The notes beneath the pieces are model-generated. The model saw only the letters and a list, made by a program, of their open reading frames with translations, was not told the origin of the DNA and did not search any database. 64,000 nucleotides of DNA from Pseudidiomarina gelatinasegens (GTDB lineage Bacteria > Pseudomonadota > Gammaproteobacteria > Enterobacterales > Alteromonadaceae), in assembly GCF_004025325.1 (NCBI RefSeq), contig NZ_RSFE01000005.1, forward strand, positions 62,001 through 126,000, in the 5' to 3' direction. Made by a program: the position numbers and the translations under genes. Shown in pieces: positions 17,682-26,142 of the stretch (positions are counted from its first letter, which is position 1; the number at the start of each line of letters is the position of its first letter).

Positions 17682-18230
17682 ATGCTTATGCAAGCCGACC
17701 AAAGTGTGCTGGTTATTGTCGATGCCCAAGAAAAGCTCGCGCCTGTTATCCATCAGCGTGATCAACTTATTGCACGTATGCGTTGGCTTGGCGAAATTGC
17801 CAACGAATTAGACGTACCGGTATTGGTTACCGAACAGTACCCCAAAGGCCTTGGCCTGAGTGTTGATGCACTATCTGGCGTGATTGAAAACGCACAGGTT
17901 ATTGAAAAAATGCACTTCAGTGCGATGCAAGAGCCCAATTTCACGAGTGCATTAAGTGAACAGAACCGCTCACAAGTTATCTTGATGGGTATGGAAACGC
18001 ATGTTTGCATTCTGCAAACCGCATTGGATTTAATAGCTGATGATTATCAAGTTTTTGTGGTTGAAGACGCCGTCGGCTCACGCCGCGATAGCGACAAACA
18101 AACCGCATTAAACCGCCTTCGACAAGAGGGGGTCGTTATTATTTCATCTGAAATGGCCGCTTATGAATGGTTGCATCGTTCGGGGACGGACCAGTTTCGC
18201 CATATCACCAAAAATTGGATTCGTGGCTAA
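17682..18230 (+). CDS. Isochorismatase-family cysteine hydrolase
   Basis: 182 residues. The Asp-Lys-Cys triad of the family is visible: D14 in VIVDAQEKL, K76 in IEKMHFSA and C109 in GMETHVCILQTALDL. Such enzymes cleave amide or ether bonds in small molecules (nicotinamidase, isochorismatase and YcaC-like proteins); the substrate here is not evident. I chose the ATG at 17682, which has a GAAGGAG ribosome site 8 bases upstream; an earlier in-frame start at 17619 lacks one and adds 21 residues absent from the family. Single-gene unit, divergent from the cyclase pair. Confidence 0.87.
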   Translation: MLMQADQSVLVIVDAQEKLAPVIHQRDQLIARMRWLGEIANELDVPVLVTEQYPKGLGLSVDALSGVIENAQVIEKMHFSAMQEPNFTSALSEQNRSQVILMGMETHVCILQTALDLIADDYQVFVVEDAVGSRRDSDKQTALNRLRQEGVVIISSEMAAYEWLHRSGTDQFRHITKNWIRG

Positions 18231-18259
18231 GACTTAAGCAACAGTTAATAAATCTTTAA

Positions 18260-18287
18260 TTGACAGGGGTTAAGATAAGCGTATACT
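18260..18287 (+). promoter_or_regulatory. Promoter of the cold-shock gene
   Basis: TTGACA (18260-18265) and TATACT (18282-18287) with a 16-base spacer form a near-consensus sigma-70 promoter. Transcription would begin near 18294, leaving an untranslated leader of about 140 bases before the ATG at 18433, as is usual for cold-inducible csp mRNAs whose leader folds differently at low temperature. Confidence 0.75.
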
Positions 18288-18432
18288 CATCGTCGCTAGA
18301 AAAATTCGGCTGTCTAATTGTGGCCTGTTACGAAGTCAATTGCTGTACCTCGTTTTGTAAGTCCCCAAGTAATACACGTAATTTTTATTAGCAATACCCT
18401 AGATTTTCACATGCAATACGAGGAATCACAGC

Positions 18433-18639
18433 ATGTCTACAGTAACTGGTAAAGTAAAATTCTTTAACGAAGCTAAAGGTTTCGGTTTCATTGAACAAGA
18501 ACAAGGCGCAGATGTATTCGTACATTTCTCTGCTATCCAATCAGACGGTTTCAAAACCTTAGCTGAAGGCCAAACTGTTCAGTTCACTATCGAACAAGGT
18601 CCTAAAGGCCCACAAGCTTCAAACGTAGTACCTATGTAA
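18433..18639 (+). CDS. Cold-shock protein (CspA family)
   Basis: 68 residues, a single cold-shock domain. RNP1 is KGFGFI (15-20) and RNP2 VFVHF (28-32); aromatic residues needed for single-stranded nucleic acid binding are present. It acts as an RNA chaperone that prevents mRNA secondary structure. Ribosome site GAGGAA lies upstream. The gene has its own near-consensus promoter, a long leader, and a terminator 40 bases after the stop, so it is monocistronic. Which CspA paralogue it is cannot be decided. Confidence 0.95.
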   Translation: MSTVTGKVKFFNEAKGFGFIEQEQGADVFVHFSAIQSDGFKTLAEGQTVQFTIEQGPKGPQASNVVPM

Positions 18640-18680
18640 GACGTTGCCTTCGCAACGCTATTAGCGAAAAGATTTCAAAA

Positions 18681-18706
18681 AGCCGCTCTGTTGAGCGGCT
18701 TTTTTT
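18681..18706. terminator. Rho-independent terminator after the cold-shock gene
   Basis: AGCCGCTC-TGTT-GAGCGGCT followed by seven Ts, with an A-run on the left side. It serves the plus-strand csp gene and, in the other direction, the TPR lipoprotein gene whose stop codon overlaps its T-run. Confidence 0.92.
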
Positions 18707-19889
18707 ATGGCTCCACGCCTTGGTAACTGTACCAACCCGCTTTGTAAGTGCGCTTGGTCGCCGAGAGGCGCGCCTCTTTTAAACCTCGCTCCAACACCCT
18801 TTTAGCGCGCACAGTATCCCCCCTCGCAGCATGCACTCTAGCCTGACCCCAATACGCTTCATGTACATAGGGCGCAGATTCTGCAGCCTTGCTATACATT
18901 GCTAACGCAGTATCCAACTCGCCTTTTTCAAATGCTCGTTCCGCGAGTGTTATCCACGTATACGGATTGCTATCCGGTATCGCCTGAATACGTTGCGTTA
19001 ACTCGTCCACCAATACGTTACGTTGCTGGCGCTTCGCCAAGGTTTGGTAGTTGTGTAATACATTTAAATTGTGTGGGTTTTGCTGTAAAGCATACTGGTA
19101 AAGCGCTTCAGCGGTTTGATCATCGCCAGCGCGACGGTGCAGCAACCCAATAATGTTCAACGTGTCCGCATCGTTCGGCATGTAACGTAGGGCTTCTTGT
19201 GCATAAGCGAAGGCTTCATCAATTTGCCCCACCATCATTAACTCTGCAGCACGATTCCGATAGTAGAGTGCAAGAAATTCGTCAGTACTGATTAAGCCTG
19301 AGTTACGGGTGTCTTTTGACGGGAAATAATCAACCACAACCCATGAGCGCTGAAAAATGAACATTTTACTCTCACTTCCAGCTTCAGGTTCGGGCTTGTA
19401 GAGCCGCGCGCGAACATGGTCAGAAACCATAACCACATCATTGTTGCGGTCGTATACAGGCGCATTCGTTAGACGTTGAAATTTAATCTCTACGCCAACA
19501 AAGTCCGCAAGCCCTTTGGTCAATATTGCTAACGCCATGCAGTTGCCCGCACTCAGCGCAAAGGCCTCGCTTGCCGTGTAGGTTTGCTCTTTGTAATTAA
19601 AGCCGTAGGTCAAATCTTGCAGGTATTCACTAATTCGCTGATTCTCGGGAAGGTGAGCTAACCGACCATTAAAATCAAATAAAAAGTCCTGTTGCTGCTC
19701 AGTCGTTAGGGCAAACAGTTGTTCTGGTGTCACCAAGGAGTTTCTTGGTTCAAATAGCGCTGTATTAAACTGGGGTTGGCCAAGTTCTAATGACGTGTCA
19801 GCACTAGCTTGCTGGCTCGCATCAGGAGCACTTGCGCAAGCTGTTAGGGTTGTCAGTAGGGTTATAAAAATAAGTCGTGATGCTAGCAT
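18705..19889 (-). CDS. TPR lipoprotein with transglutaminase-like N-terminal domain
   Basis: 394 residues. Lipoprotein signal MLASRLIFITLLTTLTAC (lipobox LTAC, C18). Residues ~85-165 look like a transglutaminase/papain-like core: ALSAGNCMALAIL (C117) and VMVSDHVRARLY (H158). From about 215, three or more TPR units follow (EALRYMPNDADTLNIIGLLHRRAGDD and further). The arrangement suggests an envelope protein that binds partners through TPRs and may have, or have lost, cysteine-protease or amidase activity. Family function is not known to me. Its stop codon lies in the csp terminator. Confidence 0.7.
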   Translation of the reverse strand: MLASRLIFITLLTTLTACASAPDASQQASADTSLELGQPQFNTALFEPRNSLVTPEQLFALTTEQQQDFLFDFNGRLAHLPENQRISEYLQDLTYGFNYKEQTYTASEAFALSAGNCMALAILTKGLADFVGVEIKFQRLTNAPVYDRNNDVVMVSDHVRARLYKPEPEAGSESKMFIFQRSWVVVDYFPSKDTRNSGLISTDEFLALYYRNRAAELMMVGQIDEAFAYAQEALRYMPNDADTLNIIGLLHRRAGDDQTAEALYQYALQQNPHNLNVLHNYQTLAKRQQRNVLVDELTQRIQAIPDSNPYTWITLAERAFEKGELDTALAMYSKAAESAPYVHEAYWGQARVHAARGDTVRAKRVLERGLKEARLSATKRTYKAGWYSYQGVEP

Positions 19890-19926
19890 CTTTAATTACC
19901 TCCGCTAGCAACTGTCCAATCGTCAA

Positions 19927-20748
19927 CTAATGATCGCTCTCACCTTGCGGCTTCTTTTGTTGGTCTTTTTGGCGACGTTCAGCTGCTTCCTGTTCTGCAG
20001 TGAGGAAGTCCATATCGTCTAATTCAACTTCCGGTATTTCTTCACATACATTACCGCCAAGTTTATTTACTGCGCAACATAAATCGCTTACTTTTTGGTC
20101 AAGCAGGTGTACGTGATCCAGCATACGACCAATAGCAGTGGCGACAGGATCTGGGTTGTCCGCCGAAATTGCATAGGCGTCAAAGCCGTACTGTTTCGCT
20201 ATTTCTTCGCGGCGTTTTGTCACTTCTTTATTCTCTGTCGTGCTGGCTACACGCGCCGGAATACCAACCACAGTCGCTTCGCTCGGTACATCTTTAACTA
20301 CCACAGCGTTGGAACCAATACGGGCATTCTCGCCCACTTCAATAGGGCCCAGCACTTTAGCGCCAGCACCAATAACCACGCCATTGCGTAGCGTCGGGTG
20401 GCGTTTGCCCTGACTCCAGCTGGTTCCACCCAAAGTTACCCCGTGATAAATGGTTACATCATCACCAATTTCCGCTGTTTCACCAATCACGACACCCATA
20501 CCGTGATCGATAAAGAAGCGGCGGCCAATTTTAGCGCCCGGATGAATTTCTACGCCTGTGAACCAGCGCGATAAGGTAGAAGTAAATCGAGCAAGCCAAA
20601 ACCAGCGCCAACTCCAGAGCTTGTGACTGATACGATGCCACCAAATGGCATGCAGGCCTGGATACGTGGTTAACACTTCAAAAGCGTTGCGCGCCGCAGG
20701 GTCGCGGGCGAATACGCTTTGGATGTCTTCTCGAATACCTTTAAACAT
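19927..20748 (-). CDS. cysE: Serine O-acetyltransferase CysE (EpsC-type)
   Basis: 273 residues. Makes O-acetylserine from serine and acetyl-CoA, the first step of cysteine synthesis. Left-handed beta-helix hexapeptides are seen from about residue 65: [41 protein letters not shown]. Catalytic H82 (DHGMG) and substrate H117 (KRHPTL) are present. The short N-terminus is the EpsC/NifP type rather than the E. coli type. A charged C-terminal tail of about 50 residues, rich in E, Q and K, extends past the family core and contains the cysteine-feedback region. It stands alone, divergent from the amidohydrolase. Confidence 0.93.
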   Translation of the reverse strand: MFKGIREDIQSVFARDPAARNAFEVLTTYPGLHAIWWHRISHKLWSWRWFWLARFTSTLSRWFTGVEIHPGAKIGRRFFIDHGMGVVIGETAEIGDDVTIYHGVTLGGTSWSQGKRHPTLRNGVVIGAGAKVLGPIEVGENARIGSNAVVVKDVPSEATVVGIPARVASTTENKEVTKRREEIAKQYGFDAYAISADNPDPVATAIGRMLDHVHLLDQKVSDLCCAVNKLGGNVCEEIPEVELDDMDFLTAEQEAAERRQKDQQKKPQGESDH

Positions 20749-20824
20749 GAAACTTGAAGCCTATAGGTGTAAAAGATGCTTAGTATACCAAGAACTCGCA
20801 GTTCTTGCGTTAATTCACTCATTA

Positions 20825-20861
20825 TAAGCGGTTAAAAGCCAGAAGCTTCATTGACCGCTTA
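20825..20861. promoter_or_regulatory. Inverted repeat between cysE and the amidohydrolase gene
   Basis: TAAGCGGT (20825-20832) and ACCGCTTA (20854-20861) are perfect 8-base inverted arms 21 bases apart in a divergent promoter region. This could be an operator or a leader hairpin of the amidohydrolase mRNA. No known regulator motif is recognised. Confidence 0.3.
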
Positions 20862-20914
20862 GGACTTTGCTCTGTAATGTGGTCACTATAACAAAAAACA
20901 GAGAGGTGCTTGTT

Positions 20915-22189
20915 ATGCGAAAGTTTCTTACATTATCTATAGCGCTAGGCTTAGCGTTTACTGCGCAAGCCGATACGCTCATTCACGCAGGAACCCTGAT
21001 TGATGGCACTCAGGCTAATCCAAAATCGGAAATGACTGTGGTTATTGACGGTAATACCATTAAAGCCATCGAAAGTGGTTATCGCGAGCCACAACAAGGT
21101 GATGTGGTAATTGACCGTCGCAATGGCACCGTAATGCCTGGCTTTATTGATATGCACACGCACTTGACGTCGCAGCTTGGCCCTGGCAGCTATATGCATA
21201 AATTCACCAACAGCGCTGCTGATGTGACCCTAAACGCCGTCAACTACGCCAATAAAACCTTAATGGCTGGTTTTACGACTGTACGTGACCTTGGCGATTC
21301 CTATAACGCCAGCATTGCACTGCGTAATGCCATTAATGCCGGCAAGGTGATTGGCCCACGCGTTTATACTGCCGGTAAATCACTTGCTACAACGGGCGGA
21401 CACGCTGACCCTACGAATGGCGCACATAGCGACTTGTTCGCGCCACCAACGCCTTATGAGGGCGTATTAAATGGCCCATACGAAGCGCGTCAAGCAGTTC
21501 GCGCGCGTTATCAAGATGGTTCAGACCTGATTAAGCTAACTGTCACTGGCGGTGTTTTGAGCGTCGCTAAGAGCGGCCATAATCCGCAGTTTATGAAAGA
21601 CGAGCTTGATGCTGTTGTGGCCACCGCGAAAGACTACGAGATGAAAGTTACAGTTCACGCGCATGGTAAAGAAGGTATGTTGCGGGCGATAGAGGCTGGC
21701 GTAGACTCCATTGAGCATGGCACTTACATGGACGATGAAGTGATGCGCGCCATGAAGAAGAAAGGTGTGTATTACGTACCTACAATTACCGCCGGCCGCT
21801 CAGTTGCTGATCGCGCTAAAATTGACGGCTTCTTCCCTGAATTAGTGCGCCCGAAAGCTGCTGCTATTGGTCCTAAAATTCAAAGTACCTTTGCTGCAGC
21901 CTATAAAGCTGGTGTGAAGATTGCCTTTGGAACCGATGCTGGCGTGTATGACCACGGCGAAAACTACCGTGAATTCATTTATATGGTTGAAGCGGGTATG
22001 CCGCCGTTGGTAGCTATTCGTAGCGCAACCGCCGAAGCCTCGAAGCTGCTTGGCGTAACCGACATTGGCACGCTCGAGGTAGGTAAGCGTGCAGATGTGG
22101 TTGCTGTACAAGGTAATCCGTTAGATAACATTGAGTTACTAAGTGATATTAACTTGGTAATCAAAGACGGTAATATCTATAAACAATAA
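20915..22189 (+). CDS. Secreted metal-dependent amidohydrolase (Xaa-Pro dipeptidase/imidazolonepropionase-like)
   Basis: 424 residues from the ATG at 20915, which has a GAGAGG ribosome site and begins a clear signal peptide (MRKFLTLSIALGLAFTAQA). The amidohydrolase barrel shows HxH at H81/H83 in PGFIDMHTHL, the presumed carboxylated lysine in DLIKLTVTGG, VHAHGKEG, SIEHGTYM and the metal Asp in GTDAG. Relatives include periplasmic enzymes that split dipeptides with C-terminal basic residues or proline, so a peptide-scavenging role next to the other exported peptidases is likely; the exact substrate is unknown. It stops 3 bases before the convergent DUF2489 gene. Confidence 0.88.
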   Translation: MRKFLTLSIALGLAFTAQADTLIHAGTLIDGTQANPKSEMTVVIDGNTIKAIESGYREPQQGDVVIDRRNGTVMPGFIDMHTHLTSQLGPGSYMHKFTNSAADVTLNAVNYANKTLMAGFTTVRDLGDSYNASIALRNAINAGKVIGPRVYTAGKSLATTGGHADPTNGAHSDLFAPPTPYEGVLNGPYEARQAVRARYQDGSDLIKLTVTGGVLSVAKSGHNPQFMKDELDAVVATAKDYEMKVTVHAHGKEGMLRAIEAGVDSIEHGTYMDDEVMRAMKKKGVYYVPTITAGRSVADRAKIDGFFPELVRPKAAAIGPKIQSTFAAAYKAGVKIAFGTDAGVYDHGENYREFIYMVEAGMPPLVAIRSATAEASKLLGVTDIGTLEVGKRADVVAVQGNPLDNIELLSDINLVIKDGNIYKQ

Positions 22190-22192
22190 GGC

Positions 22193-22657
22193 TTAACCGA
22201 AGTCTTTCAAAAGCTGGCGGATGTCCTTTAAAATGACATCTTCCAGCTCTTGTTCATACCCTTCTCGTTCAAGATCCATCTTGCGAATTTCACCTTTCGG
22301 ATACTGCTTGCGCGCTTCATGAGTTGGCATGTGCTTAATACGTTCGTACATATCGTGCAATGCCGGATAGCGTTTGGCGTAGGCCGCTTGCTGCGACTCC
22401 ACCCGCAAATCAAGTAACACAACCAACCGTAACGCACCTTCAGACAGTGGGCACTGCCCTTGGTCCATAGCTTTGGCGATAGTGACAATGCTTTCATAGA
22501 GGTTTTCATTGCGCTTTTCGAGGGCTTTATCACGACGTTGATTTTGTTGTTTCAACCGCCCCAGTAAACGACCTGCATAAAAAGCCAAGCCAAGCACTAC
22601 GACTAAACCAAGTACTACTACTATCCAACCCAAAGTTGACAAATTAATCTCTAGCAT
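22193..22657 (-). CDS. DUF2489 family membrane-anchored protein
   Basis: 154 residues. One N-terminal transmembrane helix (GWIVVVLGLVVVLGLAFYAG) leads into a charged helical cytoplasmic domain with SEGALRLVVLLDL and QELEDVILKDIRQLLKDF, matching DUF2489, a family found next to yihI in many Gammaproteobacteria. Function unknown. I chose the ATG at 22657, which has GAGG six bases upstream; it overlaps the yihI coding end. Earlier ATGs in the ATGATGATG run are possible. Confidence 0.8.
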   Translation of the reverse strand: MLEINLSTLGWIVVVLGLVVVLGLAFYAGRLLGRLKQQNQRRDKALEKRNENLYESIVTIAKAMDQGQCPLSEGALRLVVLLDLRVESQQAAYAKRYPALHDMYERIKHMPTHEARKQYPKGEIRKMDLEREGYEQELEDVILKDIRQLLKDFG

Positions 22658-23147
22658 CATCATCCTCGTCGTCAAAGTCATCATCATCGTCTAGGTCTAT
22701 GCCCAGCAAATCGGCAAGCTGCGCAAATCGCTCGGTGCGTTCTTCAACATATGCAGCTTCGGCTTTGCTCAATGTCTCGCCTGCGTCAACGCGGTCTAAC
22801 AACTGCTCTAGACGCTGATCATTTTCGAGTGCTGATAATTCAGCCAAAGCAGCTTTACGGTCGAAAGCAGGTTGCTTAACTTGTTGTACGTGTTGTTGAG
22901 CTGGATCGATTAATGTGATTGGCTTTTTACTGCCATGACGCGGATCGTTTAACGCGTTAGCTTCAGTTTTAGCTGAGCCTTTTGGACTACCTGTAACCGG
23001 ATTTGACCGACTACCCGGCTTATGTCCTTTGGTTTTTTGCGTCGTTTTCGGTGGTACCGTTTTGCCTTTCGGCTTTTCCCAATCATTTTGGGGCTGCTTC
23101 GCGGGCGCTAGCGGTCCAGTTTTGCGGGTCTTCTTAACGCGGGTCAT
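22644..23147 (-). CDS. yihI: Der GTPase-activating protein YihI
   Basis: 167 residues. YihI stimulates the GTPase Der, which is needed for 50S ribosome assembly. The basic, proline-rich N-terminal half (MTRVKKTRKTGPLAP, KGHKPGSRSN, DPRHGSKKPI) and the C-terminal LSALENDQRLEQLLDRVDAGETLSKAE... pattern with a poly-Asp tail match E. coli YihI. Start at 23147 is preferred over 23192 because homologues begin here and it has a TGGAAA-type site. It overlaps the DUF2489 gene. engB (yihA) and polA lie nearby, as in E. coli. Confidence 0.88.
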   Translation of the reverse strand: MTRVKKTRKTGPLAPAKQPQNDWEKPKGKTVPPKTTQKTKGHKPGSRSNPVTGSPKGSAKTEANALNDPRHGSKKPITLIDPAQQHVQQVKQPAFDRKAALAELSALENDQRLEQLLDRVDAGETLSKAEAAYVEERTERFAQLADLLGIDLDDDDDFDDEDDDARD

Positions 23148-23244
23148 GTGTGTTTCCAGAACAGGTGAATGTGAAACTTTCGCTACTTCCAATACTGAAG
23201 TGATGCGTAAAGTATCGCATAGTTTACCTTATCTAGCGGGCAAT

Positions 23245-23268
23245 AAAAAAGGCGATGTTTCCATCGCC
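23245..23268 (-). terminator. Rho-independent terminator facing left, no upstream gene assigned
   Basis: On the minus strand GGCGATG-GAAA-CATCGCC is followed by TTTTTTATTG, a strong terminator with a GNRA loop. The cytochrome c4 transcript already has its own terminator near 23656, so this one implies either read-through or a separate transcript between 23276 and 23650. Confidence 0.8.
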
Positions 23269-23655
23269 TGATTTATTCTCAATTTTTCACACAGCGCACG
23301 TGCGATTTCGAGAACGGTTGTCATTATCTTCCATGTTTTTAATTATAACGTCCGTGAGCTTTTTTATTATTATTGTTATTAGTTAAGCGTTTTAGCCGAG
23401 CTCTATTGTTTTTATTTTGCTTGACTAAAAGGTGGCCTCCTGGCCGTATTTTTATTCCCTGGATTTTATCTTTCAACTCTGCAAAGCCTTATATTATCTG
23501 GCTTTGCGAAAACCTAATGGCATTCAGAGTACTCATCCGTGCCGAATTATCAATGATTTTTATCTTCTAAAAATGAATTTTCTTATAACTTTTTTGTCAA
23601 ACCCGCGTTTTTATAGGGCTTTTTTTGTGTTTTTTTTTCAACAAATAAAACAAAA

Positions 23656-23680
23656 AAGGCAGCTGATGCTGCCTTTTTTA
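23656..23680. terminator. Rho-independent terminator after the cytochrome c4 gene
   Basis: AAGGCAGC-TGAT-GCTGCCTT with A-run and T-run on the two sides, so it works in both directions. It lies just beyond the cytochrome c4 stop. Confidence 0.9.
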
Positions 23681-23686
23681 TGGGTC

Positions 23687-24316
23687 TTAGTACAACCCTT
23701 GAACGTATTGCGACAAGATTTCGATATCCTTGTCAGTCAATTTGCTCGCTAAATCGCGCATCATATTATTCATATCATTCGCGCGCTCACCGCTGCGGAA
23801 CAGCTCGAGTTGCTGCTTAGTGTAGGCTGCATGCTGCCCCGAAATATCTGGGAAGTTTGCCAAGCCCATACCGTCACCGCGAGGTCCATGACATGCTGCA
23901 CACGCTGCAATTCCGCGCGCTTCATCGCCTGCCACAAATAATTTTTTACCGGCCGCAATGACATCTTCTGGTGCAGACCCACCTTCCATTTCTTGCGAAG
24001 CGTAGAATGCTGCTAAATCCGCCATGTCTTGTTCGCTCAACATAGCCACTTGCCCTTGCATGATCGCGTTAGCACGACCCTGCTCGCCACCTGTTTCATG
24101 GGCTAATTTATAGTCTGTTAGCTGTTTCAATAGGTAACCTTCGTGCTGACCAGCAATCTTCGGATACATATCAGATGGTGCATTTCCATCTTGTCCGTGA
24201 CATGCAGCACAGACAGCGGCTTTTTGTTGTCCTGCTTCAGCATCACCGGTCGCTGCCATAGCAACACCTGTTAAGCCAAGGTACAGGCCTACGAACATTG
24301 CGATTTTTTTCATCAT
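23687..24316 (-). CDS. Di-haem cytochrome c4
   Basis: 209 residues. Signal peptide MMKKIAMFVGLYLGLTGVAMA exports it to the periplasm. Two c-type haem sites CAACH are at 36-40 and 139-143, each with a downstream region supplying Met ligands (NAPSDMYPKIAGQ, MGLANFPDISGQ), the two-domain repeat of cytochrome c4. It carries electrons to terminal oxidases. Alone in its transcript; divergent from engB, as in many Gammaproteobacteria. Confidence 0.93.
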   Translation of the reverse strand: MMKKIAMFVGLYLGLTGVAMAATGDAEAGQQKAAVCAACHGQDGNAPSDMYPKIAGQHEGYLLKQLTDYKLAHETGGEQGRANAIMQGQVAMLSEQDMADLAAFYASQEMEGGSAPEDVIAAGKKLFVAGDEARGIAACAACHGPRGDGMGLANFPDISGQHAAYTKQQLELFRSGERANDMNNMMRDLASKLTDKDIEILSQYVQGLY

Positions 24317-24428
24317 CGATATCTCTGCTCTGGGTAGTTGTAACAGACGCTATTTTACACAAAAGTTGTAAGGATTAAACGTCTAATCATGATACTATGT
24401 CGTTTCAATTGAGGTCCAAAACACGTCT

Positions 24429-25067
24429 ATGAACACCACGTTGAATTTTCAACCCACAAAATTTATCACGAGCGCGGCAAATATTCGACAGTTGCCTGAC
24501 GATACCGGCGTCGAAATTGCGTTCGCTGGCCGCTCAAATGCGGGCAAATCAAGTGCACTCAACACGATAACGCGACAAAAAGCGTTAGCACGTACGAGTA
24601 AAACACCTGGCCGTACGCAACTCATAAATGTATTTGAGGTGCAACCTGGTAAGCGTCTTATCGATCTACCCGGTTATGGATATGCCAAGGTTCCGATTTC
24701 TGTAAAAGAAAAATGGCAGCAAGCCCTCAGCGAATACTTGCAACAACGTGAGTCGCTTCGTGGCCTCGTATTATTGATGGATATTCGCCATCCCTACCGT
24801 GATACCGATCAGGATTTATTGCATTGGGCAACGGAATGCGAAATTCCAATCTTGGTTTTACTTACCAAAGCAGACAAATTGAAACCAAGCCAACGCAAAA
24901 GTACGCTACTTCAAGCACGTGAGGCTGCGCTTGTGTTCGGTGACGGCGTTCAAGTTGAAATGTTTTCGTCGCTGAACAAAATCGGCCTGCCTGAAGTTGA
25001 AGTTATCTTATCCGAATGGCTAAATAGCGAGCCCAAGACAACGGTTAACGCCGATGCAGCAGACTGA
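24429..25067 (+). CDS. engB: Ribosome biogenesis GTP-binding protein EngB (YsxC/YihA)
   Basis: 212 residues. GTPase needed for late 50S subunit assembly. G1 is GRSNAGKS (34-41), switch region [13 protein letters not shown]3 [11 protein letters not shown]4 TKAD. The divergent neighbour is cytochrome c4, and polA lies beyond the next gene. It overlaps the DMT transporter gene by 14 bases. Length fits E. coli YihA (210). Confidence 0.96.
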   Translation: MNTTLNFQPTKFITSAANIRQLPDDTGVEIAFAGRSNAGKSSALNTITRQKALARTSKTPGRTQLINVFEVQPGKRLIDLPGYGYAKVPISVKEKWQQALSEYLQQRESLRGLVLLMDIRHPYRDTDQDLLHWATECEIPILVLLTKADKLKPSQRKSTLLQAREAALVFGDGVQVEMFSSLNKIGLPEVEVILSEWLNSEPKTTVNADAAD

Positions 25068-25965
25068 GGCCCCACCACTAAAGGCTTGGTTGCTGTTATT
25101 GCTGCTCGCATTAATCTGGGGCAGTTCATTTATTTTAATCAAGAAAGGGCTTATTGCCTTTCGGCCTGATCAGCTGGCTGCGATTCGCATCGCCTCTGCA
25201 GGTTTTTTTCTACTTCCATTTCTCATGCAACGTTTCAAAACGGTGCGTCGCCATCACTGGCCTAAATTAATTTCGGTTGGCTTAGTTGGTAGTTTTATTC
25301 CTGCATTTTTGTTTGCATTTGCACAAACACAATTAGCCAGTGGCGTTACCGGTGTACTTAATACCTTCACACCTTTGGCAACGTTAATTATCGGCGTTTT
25401 GGTATTTCGGCAAATGGTTGCTATGCAACAATGGGTGGGGGTTTTGATTGGCTTGGCCGGCACTTTTGTATTAATAACAGCCAGTGCCAGCGGTGAGCTA
25501 CAGTTTAATTCATTTGCACTTCTGATTATTGTCGCAACCATCTGTTACGGCATTAACTTGAACCTGATTAAGCACCATATACCTGACCTTGGCGCGTTAA
25601 CCATAACCGGGGTTAGCTTATTCCTTGTGGCGCCACCAGCTTTAATCTACTTGCTTGTCGCAACGCCTTTCATTGAGCAGCTTGGAACGCAACCTGACGT
25701 AGTGTTTTCGCTTGGGGCAATTCTAGTATTAGGTATTGTCGGCACTGCTATGGCGCTGGTTATTTTCAATACGGTGGTGAAAATGACAGACACTACCTTT
25801 ACCAGTTCTGTTACCTATCTGATTCCTATCGTTGCGCTAATTCTTGGCGTAATAGACGGCGAACCGTTCTTGATAGAGCATGCAATTGGTATGGCGGCTA
25901 TATTGGTCGGTGTATTTATTGCGAATCGCCGCGCTCGCAAGCCGCGCGTCGCTCCCACTGTTTGA
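25054..25965 (+). CDS. DMT-superfamily (EamA) transporter
   Basis: 303 residues with ten predicted transmembrane helices in two EamA repeats; [17 protein letters not shown] near the start and [38 protein letters not shown] in the second repeat are typical. These transporters export or import metabolites such as amino acids; the substrate is unknown. It starts 14 bases inside engB, so the two genes are likely co-transcribed. A poly-basic tail RRARKPRV ends the protein. Confidence 0.88.
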   Translation: MQQTEAPPLKAWLLLLLLALIWGSSFILIKKGLIAFRPDQLAAIRIASAGFFLLPFLMQRFKTVRRHHWPKLISVGLVGSFIPAFLFAFAQTQLASGVTGVLNTFTPLATLIIGVLVFRQMVAMQQWVGVLIGLAGTFVLITASASGELQFNSFALLIIVATICYGINLNLIKHHIPDLGALTITGVSLFLVAPPALIYLLVATPFIEQLGTQPDVVFSLGAILVLGIVGTAMALVIFNTVVKMTDTTFTSSVTYLIPIVALILGVIDGEPFLIEHAIGMAAILVGVFIANRRARKPRVAPTV

Positions 25966-25970
25966 ATTCC

Positions 25971-26001
25971 AGAAAAGAAAAAGCCCGGCATAAAGCCGGG
26001 C
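25971..26001 (-). terminator. Rho-independent terminator, mainly for polA
   Basis: GCCCGGC (25983-25989) and GCCGGGC (25995-26001) pair around a 5-base loop. On the minus strand a T-rich run follows, so it fits the end of the polA transcript, about 140 bases past its stop. A second AT-rich inverted repeat (AAAAATTAG/CTAATTTTT, 26101-26140) lies in between. Confidence 0.8.
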
Positions 26002-26142
26002 AAAAGTTCTTACAATCCAGGGAGAGAACATCTCAGAAAGGTAATGACAAACGAACTCGAATCGTTTAATGCGCCTTTCACAGATTCTGACTGACCCTTT
26101 AAAAATTAGTTCAAAAAAAATTTTAATTTATCTAATTTTTTT

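Larger units (their letters stand above)
23148..23686. other. AT-rich intergenic region with hairpins and no recognised gene
   Basis: About 540 bases between yihI and the cytochrome c4 gene. It holds two terminators (23251-23268 and 23656-23675), a perfect GCAAAGCC/GGCTTTGC stem (23481-23507), and a GGCC-TCCT-GGCC hairpin near 23432. A 31-codon minus-strand frame (23229-23324, starting MTTVLEIARALCEK) overlaps the first terminator. Plus-strand frames here read like hydrophobic noise. A small RNA is possible but no promoter was identified. Confidence 0.5.

Noticed and set aside
23276-23650. Spot 42 small RNA
   Set aside because: Neighbourhood (polA, engB, yihI) recalls spf of enterics, but no stretch resembles the spot 42 sequence and the polA 3' end is elsewhere.
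23432-23752. Plus-strand frame of 106 codons between yihI and cytochrome c4
   Set aside because: It is AT-driven, hydrophobic, has no ribosome site, and runs across a terminator and into the cytochrome gene on the other strand.
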